Source of the DNA: Lacibacter sp. H375
Lineage (GTDB): Bacteria > Bacteroidota > Bacteroidia > Chitinophagales > Chitinophagaceae
Assembly: GCF_037892425.1 (NCBI RefSeq)
Contig: NZ_JBBKTT010000002.1
Span: forward strand, 124,001 to 188,000
DNA: 64,000 nucleotides
Direction of reading: 5' to 3'
Of this stretch, positions 28,777-37,500 are shown piece after piece. The notes beneath the pieces are model-generated. The model was not told the DNA's origin, made no database searches, and saw only the letters and a program-made list of their open reading frames with translations. Each line of letters begins with the position of its first letter. Within the stretch, counting starts at the first letter, position 1. Both the position numbers and the translations under genes were made by a program.

Positions 28777-29514
28777 ATGCAAAAGGTCATAATCTTCGTT
28801 TTTTTAATAAGCACATTTATTCATAACGGTTGCAGTAATTCATCAAAACAGTTAGCGCAAAACAAGTCTGCAGTGATGGGATCTCAGGTAATTGATAGTT
28901 TGTATCCATCTCCGGATTTAGTTATTTCTTATCATTCTGATTGGACCAGGGGACATTACCCGGAAATGATTAAAGAATTTAAAAAGCATCCCCTTGAGTT
29001 GGGGGATATTGTTTTTATTGGCAATAGTCTCACTGAACTTGGAGGTGAATGGGGCAAGCGTTTCACTAATCCTAAAGTAAAAAATCGTGGCATTGCCGGA
29101 GATGTTACAGATGGTGTCTTAATGAGATTAGGCGAACTGTATTTTTACAAGCCAACAGCAGTTTTTATACTGATCGGCATTAATGATATATTCAATGAAT
29201 CTTTGAGCGATGAGTACATAGCCAATAACAATATTAAAATTGCTGCGGCAATTCATAAACAATCGCCGCGGACTAAACTGTTTATACAAACGATTCTGCC
29301 TACATCCCATCAGAGATTAATTTTAAAAATTAAAGCGGTAAATGATAAACTGAAGAGTAATGCTGGTTCTGAAACATATTCTTTGATTGACCTTCATTCG
29401 TTTTTTGCAGATGAAAACGATCTGATAAAAAAAGACTTGACAAATGATGGCGTTCATTTAACAGAAGAGGGATATAAGCTTTGGGTGAATGTTGTAGCAA
29501 GCTATGTAAACTAA
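28777..29514 (+). CDS. SGNH/GDSL-type esterase lipoprotein (copy 2)
   Basis: This 245-aa lipoprotein has the signal MQKVIIFVFLISTFIHNGC. Catalytic blocks are GNSLTE with S84, NRGIAGD, GIND, and DGVHL with D224 and H227. It is paralogous to the gene at 18262: the order of motifs, the length and many surrounding residues agree. The likely role is removal of acetyl groups from galactan or attached pectin to expose the chain to the galactanases. It is followed by the GH53 gene (61 bp to its ATG), so the two are probably co-transcribed. The direct substrate is not readable from sequence. Confidence 0.87.
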   Translation: MQKVIIFVFLISTFIHNGCSNSSKQLAQNKSAVMGSQVIDSLYPSPDLVISYHSDWTRGHYPEMIKEFKKHPLELGDIVFIGNSLTELGGEWGKRFTNPKVKNRGIAGDVTDGVLMRLGELYFYKPTAVFILIGINDIFNESLSDEYIANNNIKIAAAIHKQSPRTKLFIQTILPTSHQRLILKIKAVNDKLKSNAGSETYSLIDLHSFFADENDLIKKDLTNDGVHLTEEGYKLWVNVVASYVN

Positions 29515-29575
29515 TTCAGGAAAGGATTTATATGCAGAAACTGTTAACAAATTGTGCCACGTAACCGCAACAAAA

Positions 29576-30649
29576 ATGATTCTTATAAAATCAACAACTT
29601 CTATGGGTAAATTATGTTTTATAACTGCATTGTACATCTTTGCCATTGTTGCCTCAGGTGGTTGTCAGAAAAAGAAACCCATTGCCCCAACACCTGAAAC
29701 ACCTGTAATGCAAACAGATTTTGCTAAAGGGGCTGATGTTGGTTGGATCACTGAAATGGAAGCAGCAGGTAAAAAGTTTTACAATGCAGCAGGTGTGGAA
29801 ACAGAAGGTATTGCATTGATGAAATCACTTGGCGTGAATACCATTCGTTTGCGTGTGTGGGTAAATCCAAGTCCGGCATGGAACAATGCAGCGGATGTTG
29901 TAGCAAAAGCAGTGCGTGCAAAAAATCTTGGCATGCGTGTAATGATCGATTTTCATTACAGTGATAATTGGGCCGATCCCGGTAAACAGACAAAGCCAGC
30001 TGCATGGTCTGCTATGAGTTTTACAGATATGAAAAATGCATTGGCGCAACATACAACTGATGTGTTGACACAATTAAAAACGGCAGGTGTAACACCGGAG
30101 TGGGTGCAGGTTGGTAACGAAACAAATAATGGCATGTTGTGGCCCGAAGGAAGAGCATCAACGAGTATGAGCAATTATGCACAATTGGTAACTGCAGGTT
30201 ACGATGCCGTGAAAGCAGTTTTTGCTTCTGCAAAAGTGATCGTGCATGTATCAAATGGTTGGGATAACTCTTTGTTCCGCTGGAACATTGGCGGACTCAT
30301 CAGTAACGGTGCAAAGTTTGATGTGATCGGTATGTCGTTATATCCTTCTTACGTTGCAGCGGGTTGGGCAAGTGCCAATCAACAATGTCTGAATAATATG
30401 AATGATATGGTTGCACTTTACAATAAAGAAGTGATGGTGGTGGAAGTTGGCATGCCGTGGGATAGTGCTACCGAATGTAAACTATTCATCACCGATCTGA
30501 TTGCTAAAGTAAAATCAGTAACCAATAAGAAAGGCCTGGGTGTGTTGTACTGGGAGCCGCAAGCGTATGGCGGATGGAAAGGATATACACTTGGTGCTTT
30601 TGATAACAATGGTAAACCAACTGTTGCCATGGATGCATTTAAAAATTAG
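29576..30649 (+). CDS. GH53 endo-beta-1,4-galactanase lipoprotein
   Basis: This protein has about 357 aa from ATG 29576 (another ATG at 29603 would also give a lipoprotein leader). The lipobox is VASGGC. The GH53 barrel shows FAKGADVGWITEMEAAG, NTIRLRVWVNP, MRVMIDFHYSDNWADPGKQ, the acid/base in QVGNETNNG (E182) and the nucleophile in VVEVGMPW (E290, numbering from 29576). Enzymes of this family cut beta-1,4-galactan internally and release short galacto-oligosaccharides. Surface anchoring next to SusC/SusD fits initial attack on pectic galactan. It is followed by two tandem hairpin terminators. Confidence 0.94.
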   Translation: MILIKSTTSMGKLCFITALYIFAIVASGGCQKKKPIAPTPETPVMQTDFAKGADVGWITEMEAAGKKFYNAAGVETEGIALMKSLGVNTIRLRVWVNPSPAWNNAADVVAKAVRAKNLGMRVMIDFHYSDNWADPGKQTKPAAWSAMSFTDMKNALAQHTTDVLTQLKTAGVTPEWVQVGNETNNGMLWPEGRASTSMSNYAQLVTAGYDAVKAVFASAKVIVHVSNGWDNSLFRWNIGGLISNGAKFDVIGMSLYPSYVAAGWASANQQCLNNMNDMVALYNKEVMVVEVGMPWDSATECKLFITDLIAKVKSVTNKKGLGVLYWEPQAYGGWKGYTLGAFDNNGKPTVAMDAFKN

Positions 30650-30693
30650 GGTTCCTTAAAAAAGATAATATGTGCCGTTACCAGCATCAGGAG

Positions 30694-30725
30694 ACTGATA
30701 TCATTTATTCATATCAGTAGTTTTT
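30694..30725 (+). terminator. Terminator hairpin 1 after GH53
   Basis: ACTGATAT (30694-30701) pairs with ATATCAGT (30711-30718), followed by AGTTTTT. Confidence 0.7.
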
Positions 30726-30729
30726 AAAT

Positions 30730-30760
30730 AATTTCCTCCGTTTCTACGGAGGAAATTTTT
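30730..30760 (+). terminator. Terminator hairpin 2 after GH53
   Basis: A perfect 12-bp stem (30730-30741 with 30746-30757) closes a 4-nt loop and is followed by TTT. With the hairpin just upstream it separates the GH53 unit from the GH2-GH53 gene. Confidence 0.85.
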
Positions 30761-30868
30761 AGCTATATCCGGTTAACAGCAATACTTTTACAAGGGTTAG
30801 AAAAGTAGTATTATGAAAACAGCTTATTTACCGAAGATCAATTTCGGATAAGCAGGAAAGAATATAGA

Positions 30869-33800
30869 ATGAAACAGAAACAACTTGCATTTTTTGCAGC
30901 AACAATGCTTTTATGTATTTGCTCTTTTGCACAACGCAAACAGATCAACATCGATAACAACTGGAAATTTGCATTTGGTCATGCAGCAAATCCTGAAAAA
31001 GATTTCAACTACAGCATTAAAACCATCTTTTCGAAATCAGGTGGTGCTGCAGGCACAGCCATCGATGCACGGTTTAACGACAGTAGCTGGCGCACACTTA
31101 ACCTGCCACATGATTGGGCTGTTGAATTACCTTTTGCTTATGTAGATAATTTTGATGTGGAGAGTCATGGTTACAAACCGGTGGGTGGATTATTTCCTGC
31201 AACAAGCATCGGTTGGTATCGTAAACAATTCAATGTTGCGAAAGCAGATTCTGGCCGTCGTTTTCAATTGCAATTTGATGGGATTTTTCGTGATGCCAAT
31301 GTATGGATCAATGGATTTTATCTCGGCAATAACAAGAGTGGTTATGTAGGTGTGAATTATGATGTAACTGATTTTCTGAATTACGATCGTAACAATGTGA
31401 TTGTTGTTCGTGTTGATGCAACACAATACGAAGGTTGGTTTTACGAAGGTGCCGGTATCTATCGCCATGTATGGCTCAACAGTTATCCCAACACGCATAT
31501 AGCAACTGACGGCGTATTTGCATATGCAAACATCAATGGTAACAACGCAACACTCAACGTAGAAACAACAGTGGCTAATGAATATGCCGCTGCCGGGAAT
31601 TATTCCATCAATACTTATTTAACTGACAGAGCTGGTGTAAAGATCGGTGCTGCAAAAGAAACAGCACTTGCAATCAATACAAATGAAGAGAAGACAATGA
31701 AACAGATCATTAATGTGGTTAATCCAACATTATGGTCATTAGAGAATCCTTATCTCTATCGTGTAGTAGTGGAGTTAAAACAAAATGGAGTGGTGGTGGA
31801 TAGCAAGAAACTTCGTTTTGGTTTCCGAACCATTGAAATTAAACCCAACGGTGTTTTCTTAAACGGAAAGCATGTAAAGATATTTGGTACAAACAACCAC
31901 CAGGATCATGCAGGTGTCGGAAGTGCATTGCCCGATTACCTGCAATATTATCGCATTGGTTTGTTGAAAGAATTTGGATCAAATGCATATCGTACGAGTC
32001 ATAATGCGCCAACACCCGAGTTGCTGGATGCATGTGATAGTTTGGGTATGCTGGTAATGGATGAACAACGCTTGCTTAACAGTGGTGCAGAATACATGGA
32101 TCAGTTTGAACGTTTGGTGAAACGGGACCGCAGCCGCACTTCTGTATTTATGTGGAGCATTGGTAACGAAGAGGGCTGGATCCATACAACATCACATGGA
32201 AAGCGGATTGCAGAAACGTTCATCAGTAAATTAAAACAACTCGATCCTACACGCACCAGCACGTATGCTGCTGATCTGGCGAATGTATATAAAGGCGTGA
32301 ACGAAGTAATTCCTGTTCGCAGTTTCAACTACCGTCAATTTGCAGTTGCAGATTATCATAAAGATCATCCCAATCAACCAATTATCGGTACAGAGATGGG
32401 AAGCACTGTAACCACACGTGGTGAGTTAGTAAAAGATTCTATCCGTGGATACTTACCCGATCAGGATATTACTGCACCGTGGTGGGCAAGTCGTGCAGAA
32501 GAATGGTGGAAGTTAGCTGCTACGAATGATTACTGGCTCGGTGGTTTTATCTGGACAGGTTTTGATTATCGTGGTGAACCAACTCCATTCAAATGGCCGA
32601 ATATCAATTCGCATTTTGGTATCATGGATGTGTGTGGCTTTCCAAAAAATATTTACTACTACTATCAAAGCTGGTGGACAGATAAAGATGTATTGCATAT
32701 TTCTCCGCACTGGAATCATCGTAACGAGTGGGGACAACCGAAAAAACAAATTGATGTGTGGGTGAATAGCAATGCTGATGATGTTGAATTGTTCCTGAAT
32801 GGAAAAAGTTTAGGCAAGAAAGACATGCCACGCAATGGTCACTTACAATGGAAAGTAGAATTTGAACCGGGTAAACTGGAAGCAGTTGCGTATAAAAAAG
32901 GAAGAAAGCTTACATCAAAAGTGGAAACAACGGGTGTGCCGGTTGAAGTGGTGTTGACGCCTTATAAAACAACGATGCTGGCTGATGGTAAAGATATAAC
33001 GGTGATGAATGTCTCAGTTGTTGATCGTGAAGGTCGTGAAGTGCCGGTTGCTGATAATCTTATCAAATTCAAAATTGAAGGTGATGCAAAAATCATTGGT
33101 GTCGGCAATGGTGATCCCAGCAGTCACGAAGCAGATAAATGTGCTGATGGCGCATGGCAACGCAGTTTGTTTAATGGTAAATGCCAGGTGATTATTCAAG
33201 CTGGAACCAAGGCAGGCATTTTAAAAGTAGAAGCAAGTGCAAATAATTTATTTACCGGTTCAACCGATGTGATCACTGTTGATCCTGCAAAAGCAAGTGT
33301 TGTAACCATTGATGAAAAGTTTAAACTGAAAGGCGAAGCGGCGAAACCAAGAGCGGTTGATCAAATGATGGGTGCTGATATTTCTTTTTTACCTGAGCTG
33401 GAAGCAAGAGGAGTCAAATTCTCTGATAAAGGCGTAACAAAAGATGCAATTGAGATCATCAAAGACCATGGTATCAACTATGTGCGTTTACGCATCTTTC
33501 ATGATCCTGCACAAGACAGCGGCTATTCACCAAAGAAAGGTTTTTGCGATCTTAATTATACCAAGCAAATGGCGAAGCGAGTAAAAGCGGCCGGTTTAAA
33601 ACTGTTACTCGATTTTCATTACAGCGATTACTGGGCCGATCCCGGTAAGCAATATAAACCTGCTGCATGGAAAGGTCTTTCGTTTGAAGAGTTGAAGCAA
33701 GCCTTGTACGATTATACCAAGATGGTGATGGAGGAACTAAAAGCACAGGGCACAACACCTGATATGGTGCAGGTGGGCAATGAGATCAATCATGGTATTG

Positions 33801-34270
33801 TATGGCCCGATGGAAATGTGGCAAATATTGATCAGCTGGCACAATTACTTTGTGCAGGTACAGCTGCTGTAAAAGCGGTTGAACCAACAACACAAATGAT
33901 GTTGCATGTTGCACTTGGCGGACAAAACAATGAATCTGTTTTCTTTATTGATAACATGCTTGCACGTGGTGTACATTTTGATGTCATCGGTCAGTCGTAT
34001 TACCCTAAATGGCATGGCACATTAGCTGATCTTGAAAATAATCTGAATGATCTTGTTCGCCGTTATAACAAAGATGTGATTGTGGTAGAATATTCAGCGT
34101 TGAAAGAAGAAGTAAATAAAATTGCATTCAGTCTGCCAAATGGAAAAGGAAAGGGCACCTGTATTTGGGAGCCGCTCAGTACATGGGAACAGTTCTTCGA
34201 TAGAGATGGTAAATCAAATAAGTATTTGCTGCTTTACGATGAAATGAGCAAGAAGTATCTGAAGAAATAA
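30869..34270 (+). CDS. GH2 beta-galactosidase fused to a C-terminal GH53 galactanase
   Basis: This 1133-aa exported protein has a signal peptide ending CSFAQ (residue 21). The N-terminal GH2 part (about 25-820) has a jelly-roll sugar-binding domain with NLPHDWAVE, an immunoglobulin-like domain, and a TIM barrel with acid/base E434 (WSIGNEEG) and nucleophile E509 (IIGTEMG). C-terminal Ig-like domains follow. A complete GH53 domain (about 825-1133) comes next with MGADISFLPELEARG, LLLDFHYSDYWADPGKQ, acid/base E972 (QVGNEINHG) and nucleophile E1074 (VVEYSA). Both catalytic pairs are intact. One protein could therefore cut galactan internally and remove galactose from the products. It lies alone after a double terminator. 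Confidence 0.94.
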   Translation: MKQKQLAFFAATMLLCICSFAQRKQINIDNNWKFAFGHAANPEKDFNYSIKTIFSKSGGAAGTAIDARFNDSSWRTLNLPHDWAVELPFAYVDNFDVESHGYKPVGGLFPATSIGWYRKQFNVAKADSGRRFQLQFDGIFRDANVWINGFYLGNNKSGYVGVNYDVTDFLNYDRNNVIVVRVDATQYEGWFYEGAGIYRHVWLNSYPNTHIATDGVFAYANINGNNATLNVETTVANEYAAAGNYSINTYLTDRAGVKIGAAKETALAINTNEEKTMKQIINVVNPTLWSLENPYLYRVVVELKQNGVVVDSKKLRFGFRTIEIKPNGVFLNGKHVKIFGTNNHQDHAGVGSALPDYLQYYRIGLLKEFGSNAYRTSHNAPTPELLDACDSLGMLVMDEQRLLNSGAEYMDQFERLVKRDRSRTSVFMWSIGNEEGWIHTTSHGKRIAETFISKLKQLDPTRTSTYAADLANVYKGVNEVIPVRSFNYRQFAVADYHKDHPNQPIIGTEMGSTVTTRGELVKDSIRGYLPDQDITAPWWASRAEEWWKLAATNDYWLGGFIWTGFDYRGEPTPFKWPNINSHFGIMDVCGFPKNIYYYYQSWWTDKDVLHISPHWNHRNEWGQPKKQIDVWVNSNADDVELFLNGKSLGKKDMPRNGHLQWKVEFEPGKLEAVAYKKGRKLTSKVETTGVPVEVVLTPYKTTMLADGKDITVMNVSVVDREGREVPVADNLIKFKIEGDAKIIGVGNGDPSSHEADKCADGAWQRSLFNGKCQVIIQAGTKAGILKVEASANNLFTGSTDVITVDPAKASVVTIDEKFKLKGEAAKPRAVDQMMGADISFLPELEARGVKFSDKGVTKDAIEIIKDHGINYVRLRIFHDPAQDSGYSPKKGFCDLNYTKQMAKRVKAAGLKLLLDFHYSDYWADPGKQYKPAAWKGLSFEELKQALYDYTKMVMEELKAQGTTPDMVQVGNEINHGIVWPDGNVANIDQLAQLLCAGTAAVKAVEPTTQMMLHVALGGQNNESVFFIDNMLARGVHFDVIGQSYYPKWHGTLADLENNLNDLVRRYNKDVIVVEYSALKEEVNKIAFSLPNGKGKGTCIWEPLSTWEQFFDRDGKSNKYLLLYDEMSKKYLKK

Positions 34271-34285
34271 TCGATGACTATTCAC

Positions 34286-35632
34286 TTATTTGGCAAGTAA
34301 AAAATCTCTCCACCAATAGCCACTGTCTTTAATAGTGCGGAGCTGTGTGTTGAAATCAACATGTATTAAACCGAACCTTGCGTTAAAACCTTCATTCCAT
34401 TCAAAGTTATCCATGAGTGTCCACGCTAAATAGCCTTGTATCTTAACGCCTTCCTGTTTGGCTTTATACACGGCAGTGAGGTATTGTTTGAAATATCCGA
34501 TCCGTTCTGTATCATGAACAGAACCATTCTTCAGTGTGTCTTTAAAACATGCTCCGTTCTCGGTAACAATAATTGATTTTACGCTGCCATAGTTCCAGTA
34601 ACGTTTCAATAAACGATAAAATGAATCAGGATTCATTTCCCAGCCCAGTGATGTATGTGGTGCTTTTCTTGTTTTGGCAGGCACTTCACTTGCCTGTATG
34701 TATGGAATAAGTGAATTGTGTTTTACTGTTACAGAGAAATAATTCTGCAAACCAATAAAATCAAAATCGAACTGCATCCGTTCAGTATATCGCCACGCTT
34801 TTGTTTTAAGATGCAGCTTATCGATCAACGGAAAATCTTCGTTTGGATAATTCCGTCCAAGCGTTGGTTCAATGAATAAACGGTTGAGTAAAATATCCAA
34901 ACGTTTAGCTGCTTCTGTATCTTCTCTTTTAGTTGTGAACGGCACAACTTCGCTGCACGAAAAGCTTGTTCCGATGACAGCATCCCGAACACGTTTACGC
35001 AAAATCCTTCCACCTTCAGCCTGGGCAAGTACCGCATTATGAATCGCAGGAAAAAAATGTTCCAAGCCTGTTTTGCCTGGTGCATGTTTGCCAAGCATAT
35101 ATCCAAGTGAAGTAAAACCCATTGGTTCGTTAAGGACGATCCAGTGCTTTACTTTGTCTCCGAATTCTTCTGCACAGAATGTTGCATAACGTGTAAACCA
35201 TTTCTGCATGTGCACGCTTGTCCAGCCGCCTTCTTTTTGTAATGCTTGTGGAAGATCCCAATGATAAAGTGTTGCGAATGGCGTTAAACCTAATTGCAAA
35301 CATTCATCGATCATACGATGATAGAAAGCAACACCTTCTTTATTTACTTTACCTGTCCCTTCAGGAAAAATGCGGCTCCAGGAAAATGAAAAGCGGAATA
35401 CATTAAAGCCAAGTGCTTTTACAAGCAGGAGATCATCTTTATAACGATGATAAAAATCGCAATTCTCTGTTGGCTTGGCGCTGCCTTTTATCTTTCCTTG
35501 TCGTCGTGCAAATACATCCCAGATAGAAGGACCACGTCCATCGACATTCCATGCACCTTCATTTTGTGCAGCCGCAATAGCCACACCCCATAGAAAATCT
35601 TTTCCAAACGAAGAGGAGGAGGGTAAGTGCAA
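34286..35632 (-). CDS. GH1 beta-glycosidase (beta-glucosidase/beta-galactosidase)
   Basis: This 448-aa protein has no signal peptide, so it is probably cytoplasmic. GH1 signatures are FLWGVAIAAAQNEGAWNVDG at the N-terminus, FRFSFSWSRIFPEG, acid/base E169 in LNEPMGF, and nucleophile E358 in IVTENGA. GH1 enzymes split beta-linked glucose, galactose or related disaccharides with retention. It is convergent with the GH2-GH53 gene, 15 bp from its stop. The position suggests it finishes imported galacto-oligosaccharides, but general beta-glucosidase activity is equally compatible. Confidence 0.94.
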   Translation of the reverse strand: MHLPSSSSFGKDFLWGVAIAAAQNEGAWNVDGRGPSIWDVFARRQGKIKGSAKPTENCDFYHRYKDDLLLVKALGFNVFRFSFSWSRIFPEGTGKVNKEGVAFYHRMIDECLQLGLTPFATLYHWDLPQALQKEGGWTSVHMQKWFTRYATFCAEEFGDKVKHWIVLNEPMGFTSLGYMLGKHAPGKTGLEHFFPAIHNAVLAQAEGGRILRKRVRDAVIGTSFSCSEVVPFTTKREDTEAAKRLDILLNRLFIEPTLGRNYPNEDFPLIDKLHLKTKAWRYTERMQFDFDFIGLQNYFSVTVKHNSLIPYIQASEVPAKTRKAPHTSLGWEMNPDSFYRLLKRYWNYGSVKSIIVTENGACFKDTLKNGSVHDTERIGYFKQYLTAVYKAKQEGVKIQGYLAWTLMDNFEWNEGFNARFGLIHVDFNTQLRTIKDSGYWWRDFLLAK

Positions 35633-35712
35633 AAATTGATTTTTACAAAGCTGTGGTTTGTAGGTGAACTGAATGTTAACAAATGAAGTTTACCAAAACC
35701 CCTGCAAGTTTT

Positions 35713-36162
35713 CTACTTCGGTTCATTGTCCTTTATTGATTCCCATGCTGCATCTGCTCTTTTAATATAGTTCTCAGTATCTTTCTTCCACAGTTCACTT
35801 ACTTCCTTATTATAGTTGAGATAGAGTTTACCGTTCACAATACTCCATGCATCAGGATCTGATTTTACTTTGTAACCACGTGAACAGCCGTAGGCACAAT
35901 GCCCGCCATATTGTGGAGCATATTTTTCGGGATTGGCTTTAAACAACGAGGCATGTTCACTTGTGGAAAAAAGCCATTTGGCCTCTTTCCAGGTTACAGT
36001 ATGTTCATCATTCCCTTTTACCGGTTTACTCTGGGTAAAGTAAGCAACCACATCATAGCCATTCACAGCAATATTGTTTTTTGTGAATATCTGTTTTTGC
36101 TGTGCATTCATCTGTGCAGTCGAAAAGATCGTAAGTAGTGTAAACAGAACTAGTTTTTTCAT
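35713..36162 (-). CDS. Exported YHS-domain protein
   Basis: This protein has about 149 aa from the ATG at 36162, chosen because MKKLVLFTLLTIFSTAQMNAQ is a clean signal peptide; the frame is open 14 codons further upstream. The YHS domain (about 25-105) has AVNGYDVVAYF, a W.EAKWLF block and HCAYGCSRG with two cysteines. YHS domains occur in metal transport and redox proteins and in many small periplasmic proteins of unknown role. The gene is on the same strand as GH1 but separated by 80 bp. Confidence 0.85.
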   Translation of the reverse strand: MKKLVLFTLLTIFSTAQMNAQQKQIFTKNNIAVNGYDVVAYFTQSKPVKGNDEHTVTWKEAKWLFSTSEHASLFKANPEKYAPQYGGHCAYGCSRGYKVKSDPDAWSIVNGKLYLNYNKEVSELWKKDTENYIKRADAAWESIKDNEPK

Positions 36163-36329
36163 CTTTAAGAATTTGAACAAAGCTAAAAGATGAGGAGTGT
36201 GCAAAAGGTCGTGCAGCTTACAACAAATCCGTTAAACAATTTTAACGCTGATTTCTGTAGCAATGTCAGTATCAGGACAAATCGGGTTTCTACTTGCATT
36301 TAGTTTTGTTTTACGTTAATACGGTTATT

Positions 36330-37055
36330 ATGAAATGGACATCTGTCATCTTAGTTGCATTTATCAGTACTTCTGTATCAGCACAGGAAGTAAAAGAATT
36401 GCCACGCACCAATCGCTTTGCAGATTTTACTGCAACCATCGGAGCATCGCAACAAACACTCGCCGCTTCCTATGTATATAATTGGCGTGTGGGAGAGAAA
36501 AGAAAATTTGAATTGGGACTTGGCGTACGCAACACCGCATATTTTGGTGTGAAAAAAGATTTCTGGACAGCACCTGCTGATGTGGCACGTGGATCAAGTG
36601 TGCCATTCATTGTTGTGGTATCAGAACAAAAAACAGAGAACTGGGATACGCTCACTGTACAACGTCCGCTCACCAACTCATTGAACCTGTCTGCAAATTT
36701 TGGTTATCATATCAGCAGGAAATTATATGCAGGTTTTAATATTGATCTCATCGGTTTTACAGTAGGAAGAACCGGCAGCGCTATTTTCATCAGCAACGGA
36801 GCAACAACAACTGAACCTGAAGCAAAGCCTGTTCCTTTTAATCTCTTACTCACCGGTGATCTTGATCTTGGTTCGCTTAATTCAGAATTCTTCCTCTACT
36901 ATCATTTAAACAAGCGCTGGAGTGTGAAAGGCGTTTATCAATTCATGTTTGTTGAATACAAAACAACCAATGTAAAACAAACAGTTCCAGAAGATGTTGA
37001 TCGTTTCCGCAACAAAGCGAACAACGGCGGCATTGGTGTTGCATATCATTTTTAA
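36330..37055 (+). CDS. Exported beta-barrel-like protein of unknown function
   Basis: This protein has about 241 aa from ATG 36330, which gives the signal peptide MKWTSVILVAFISTSVSAQ. The body is rich in alternating hydrophobic and aromatic strands (LAASYVYNWRV, FELGLGVRN, LNLSANFGYHISRKLYAGFNIDLIGF) and ends in IGVAYHF with a C-terminal phenylalanine. This is the usual form of an outer-membrane beta-barrel. I do not recognise a named family. The DM13 lipoprotein follows 10 bp later, so the two are probably an operon. Confidence 0.7.
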   Translation: MKWTSVILVAFISTSVSAQEVKELPRTNRFADFTATIGASQQTLAASYVYNWRVGEKRKFELGLGVRNTAYFGVKKDFWTAPADVARGSSVPFIVVVSEQKTENWDTLTVQRPLTNSLNLSANFGYHISRKLYAGFNIDLIGFTVGRTGSAIFISNGATTTEPEAKPVPFNLLLTGDLDLGSLNSEFFLYYHLNKRWSVKGVYQFMFVEYKTTNVKQTVPEDVDRFRNKANNGGIGVAYHF

Positions 37056-37065
37056 AACGATCAAT

Positions 37066-37488
37066 ATGAAATACATTTTTGTTCTTGGAATTACTGCCTT
37101 ACTTTTTGTAAGTTGTAAAAAAGAAGCGTCTACAACACCGGGTACAGATCCCGTTGATTCGGTGAATCAAACTGTACTGTATATGGGAAGTTTTGTAAAT
37201 GGTCCTTGGGGTGCTGTCAGCGGACAGGCAAGAGTACTTCGTGCATCAAACGGTACTTTAAGCTTAGCGCTTGTGAATGTAAATATTTCGAATGGCCCGG
37301 ATCTGTATGTATATCTTTCAAAAGAAATACAACCAATCAACTTTATAAGTTTGGGAAAACTCCGTTCAACAAGTGGCAACCAGGTATATGCAATTCCGGG
37401 AACACCTGATTTTGCACAATACAAATATGCGTTGATCCATTGCCAGCAGTATAACCATTTGTTTGGTAGTGCAACATTAGTACAGTAG
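37066..37488 (+). CDS. DM13-domain lipoprotein
   Basis: This 140-aa protein has the lipoprotein leader MKYIFVLGITALLFVSC. The remainder is one DM13-like (electron-transfer DM13) domain: LYMGSFVNGPWGAVSGQA, then NGPDLYVYLS, then a C-terminal YALIHCQQYNHLFGSATL with the conserved cysteine. DM13 domains have been proposed to take part in redox or metal chemistry; direct evidence is thin. It follows the beta-barrel-like gene and converges with the histidine kinase gene at a distance of 12 bp. Confidence 0.75.
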   Translation: MKYIFVLGITALLFVSCKKEASTTPGTDPVDSVNQTVLYMGSFVNGPWGAVSGQARVLRASNGTLSLALVNVNISNGPDLYVYLSKEIQPINFISLGKLRSTSGNQVYAIPGTPDFAQYKYALIHCQQYNHLFGSATLVQ

Positions 37489-37500
37489 TAGCTCCAGCAA

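Noticed and set aside
36994-37065. Open extension upstream of the DM13 lipoprotein
   Set aside because: It overlaps the beta-barrel gene and would hide the lipoprotein signal that starts at 37066.
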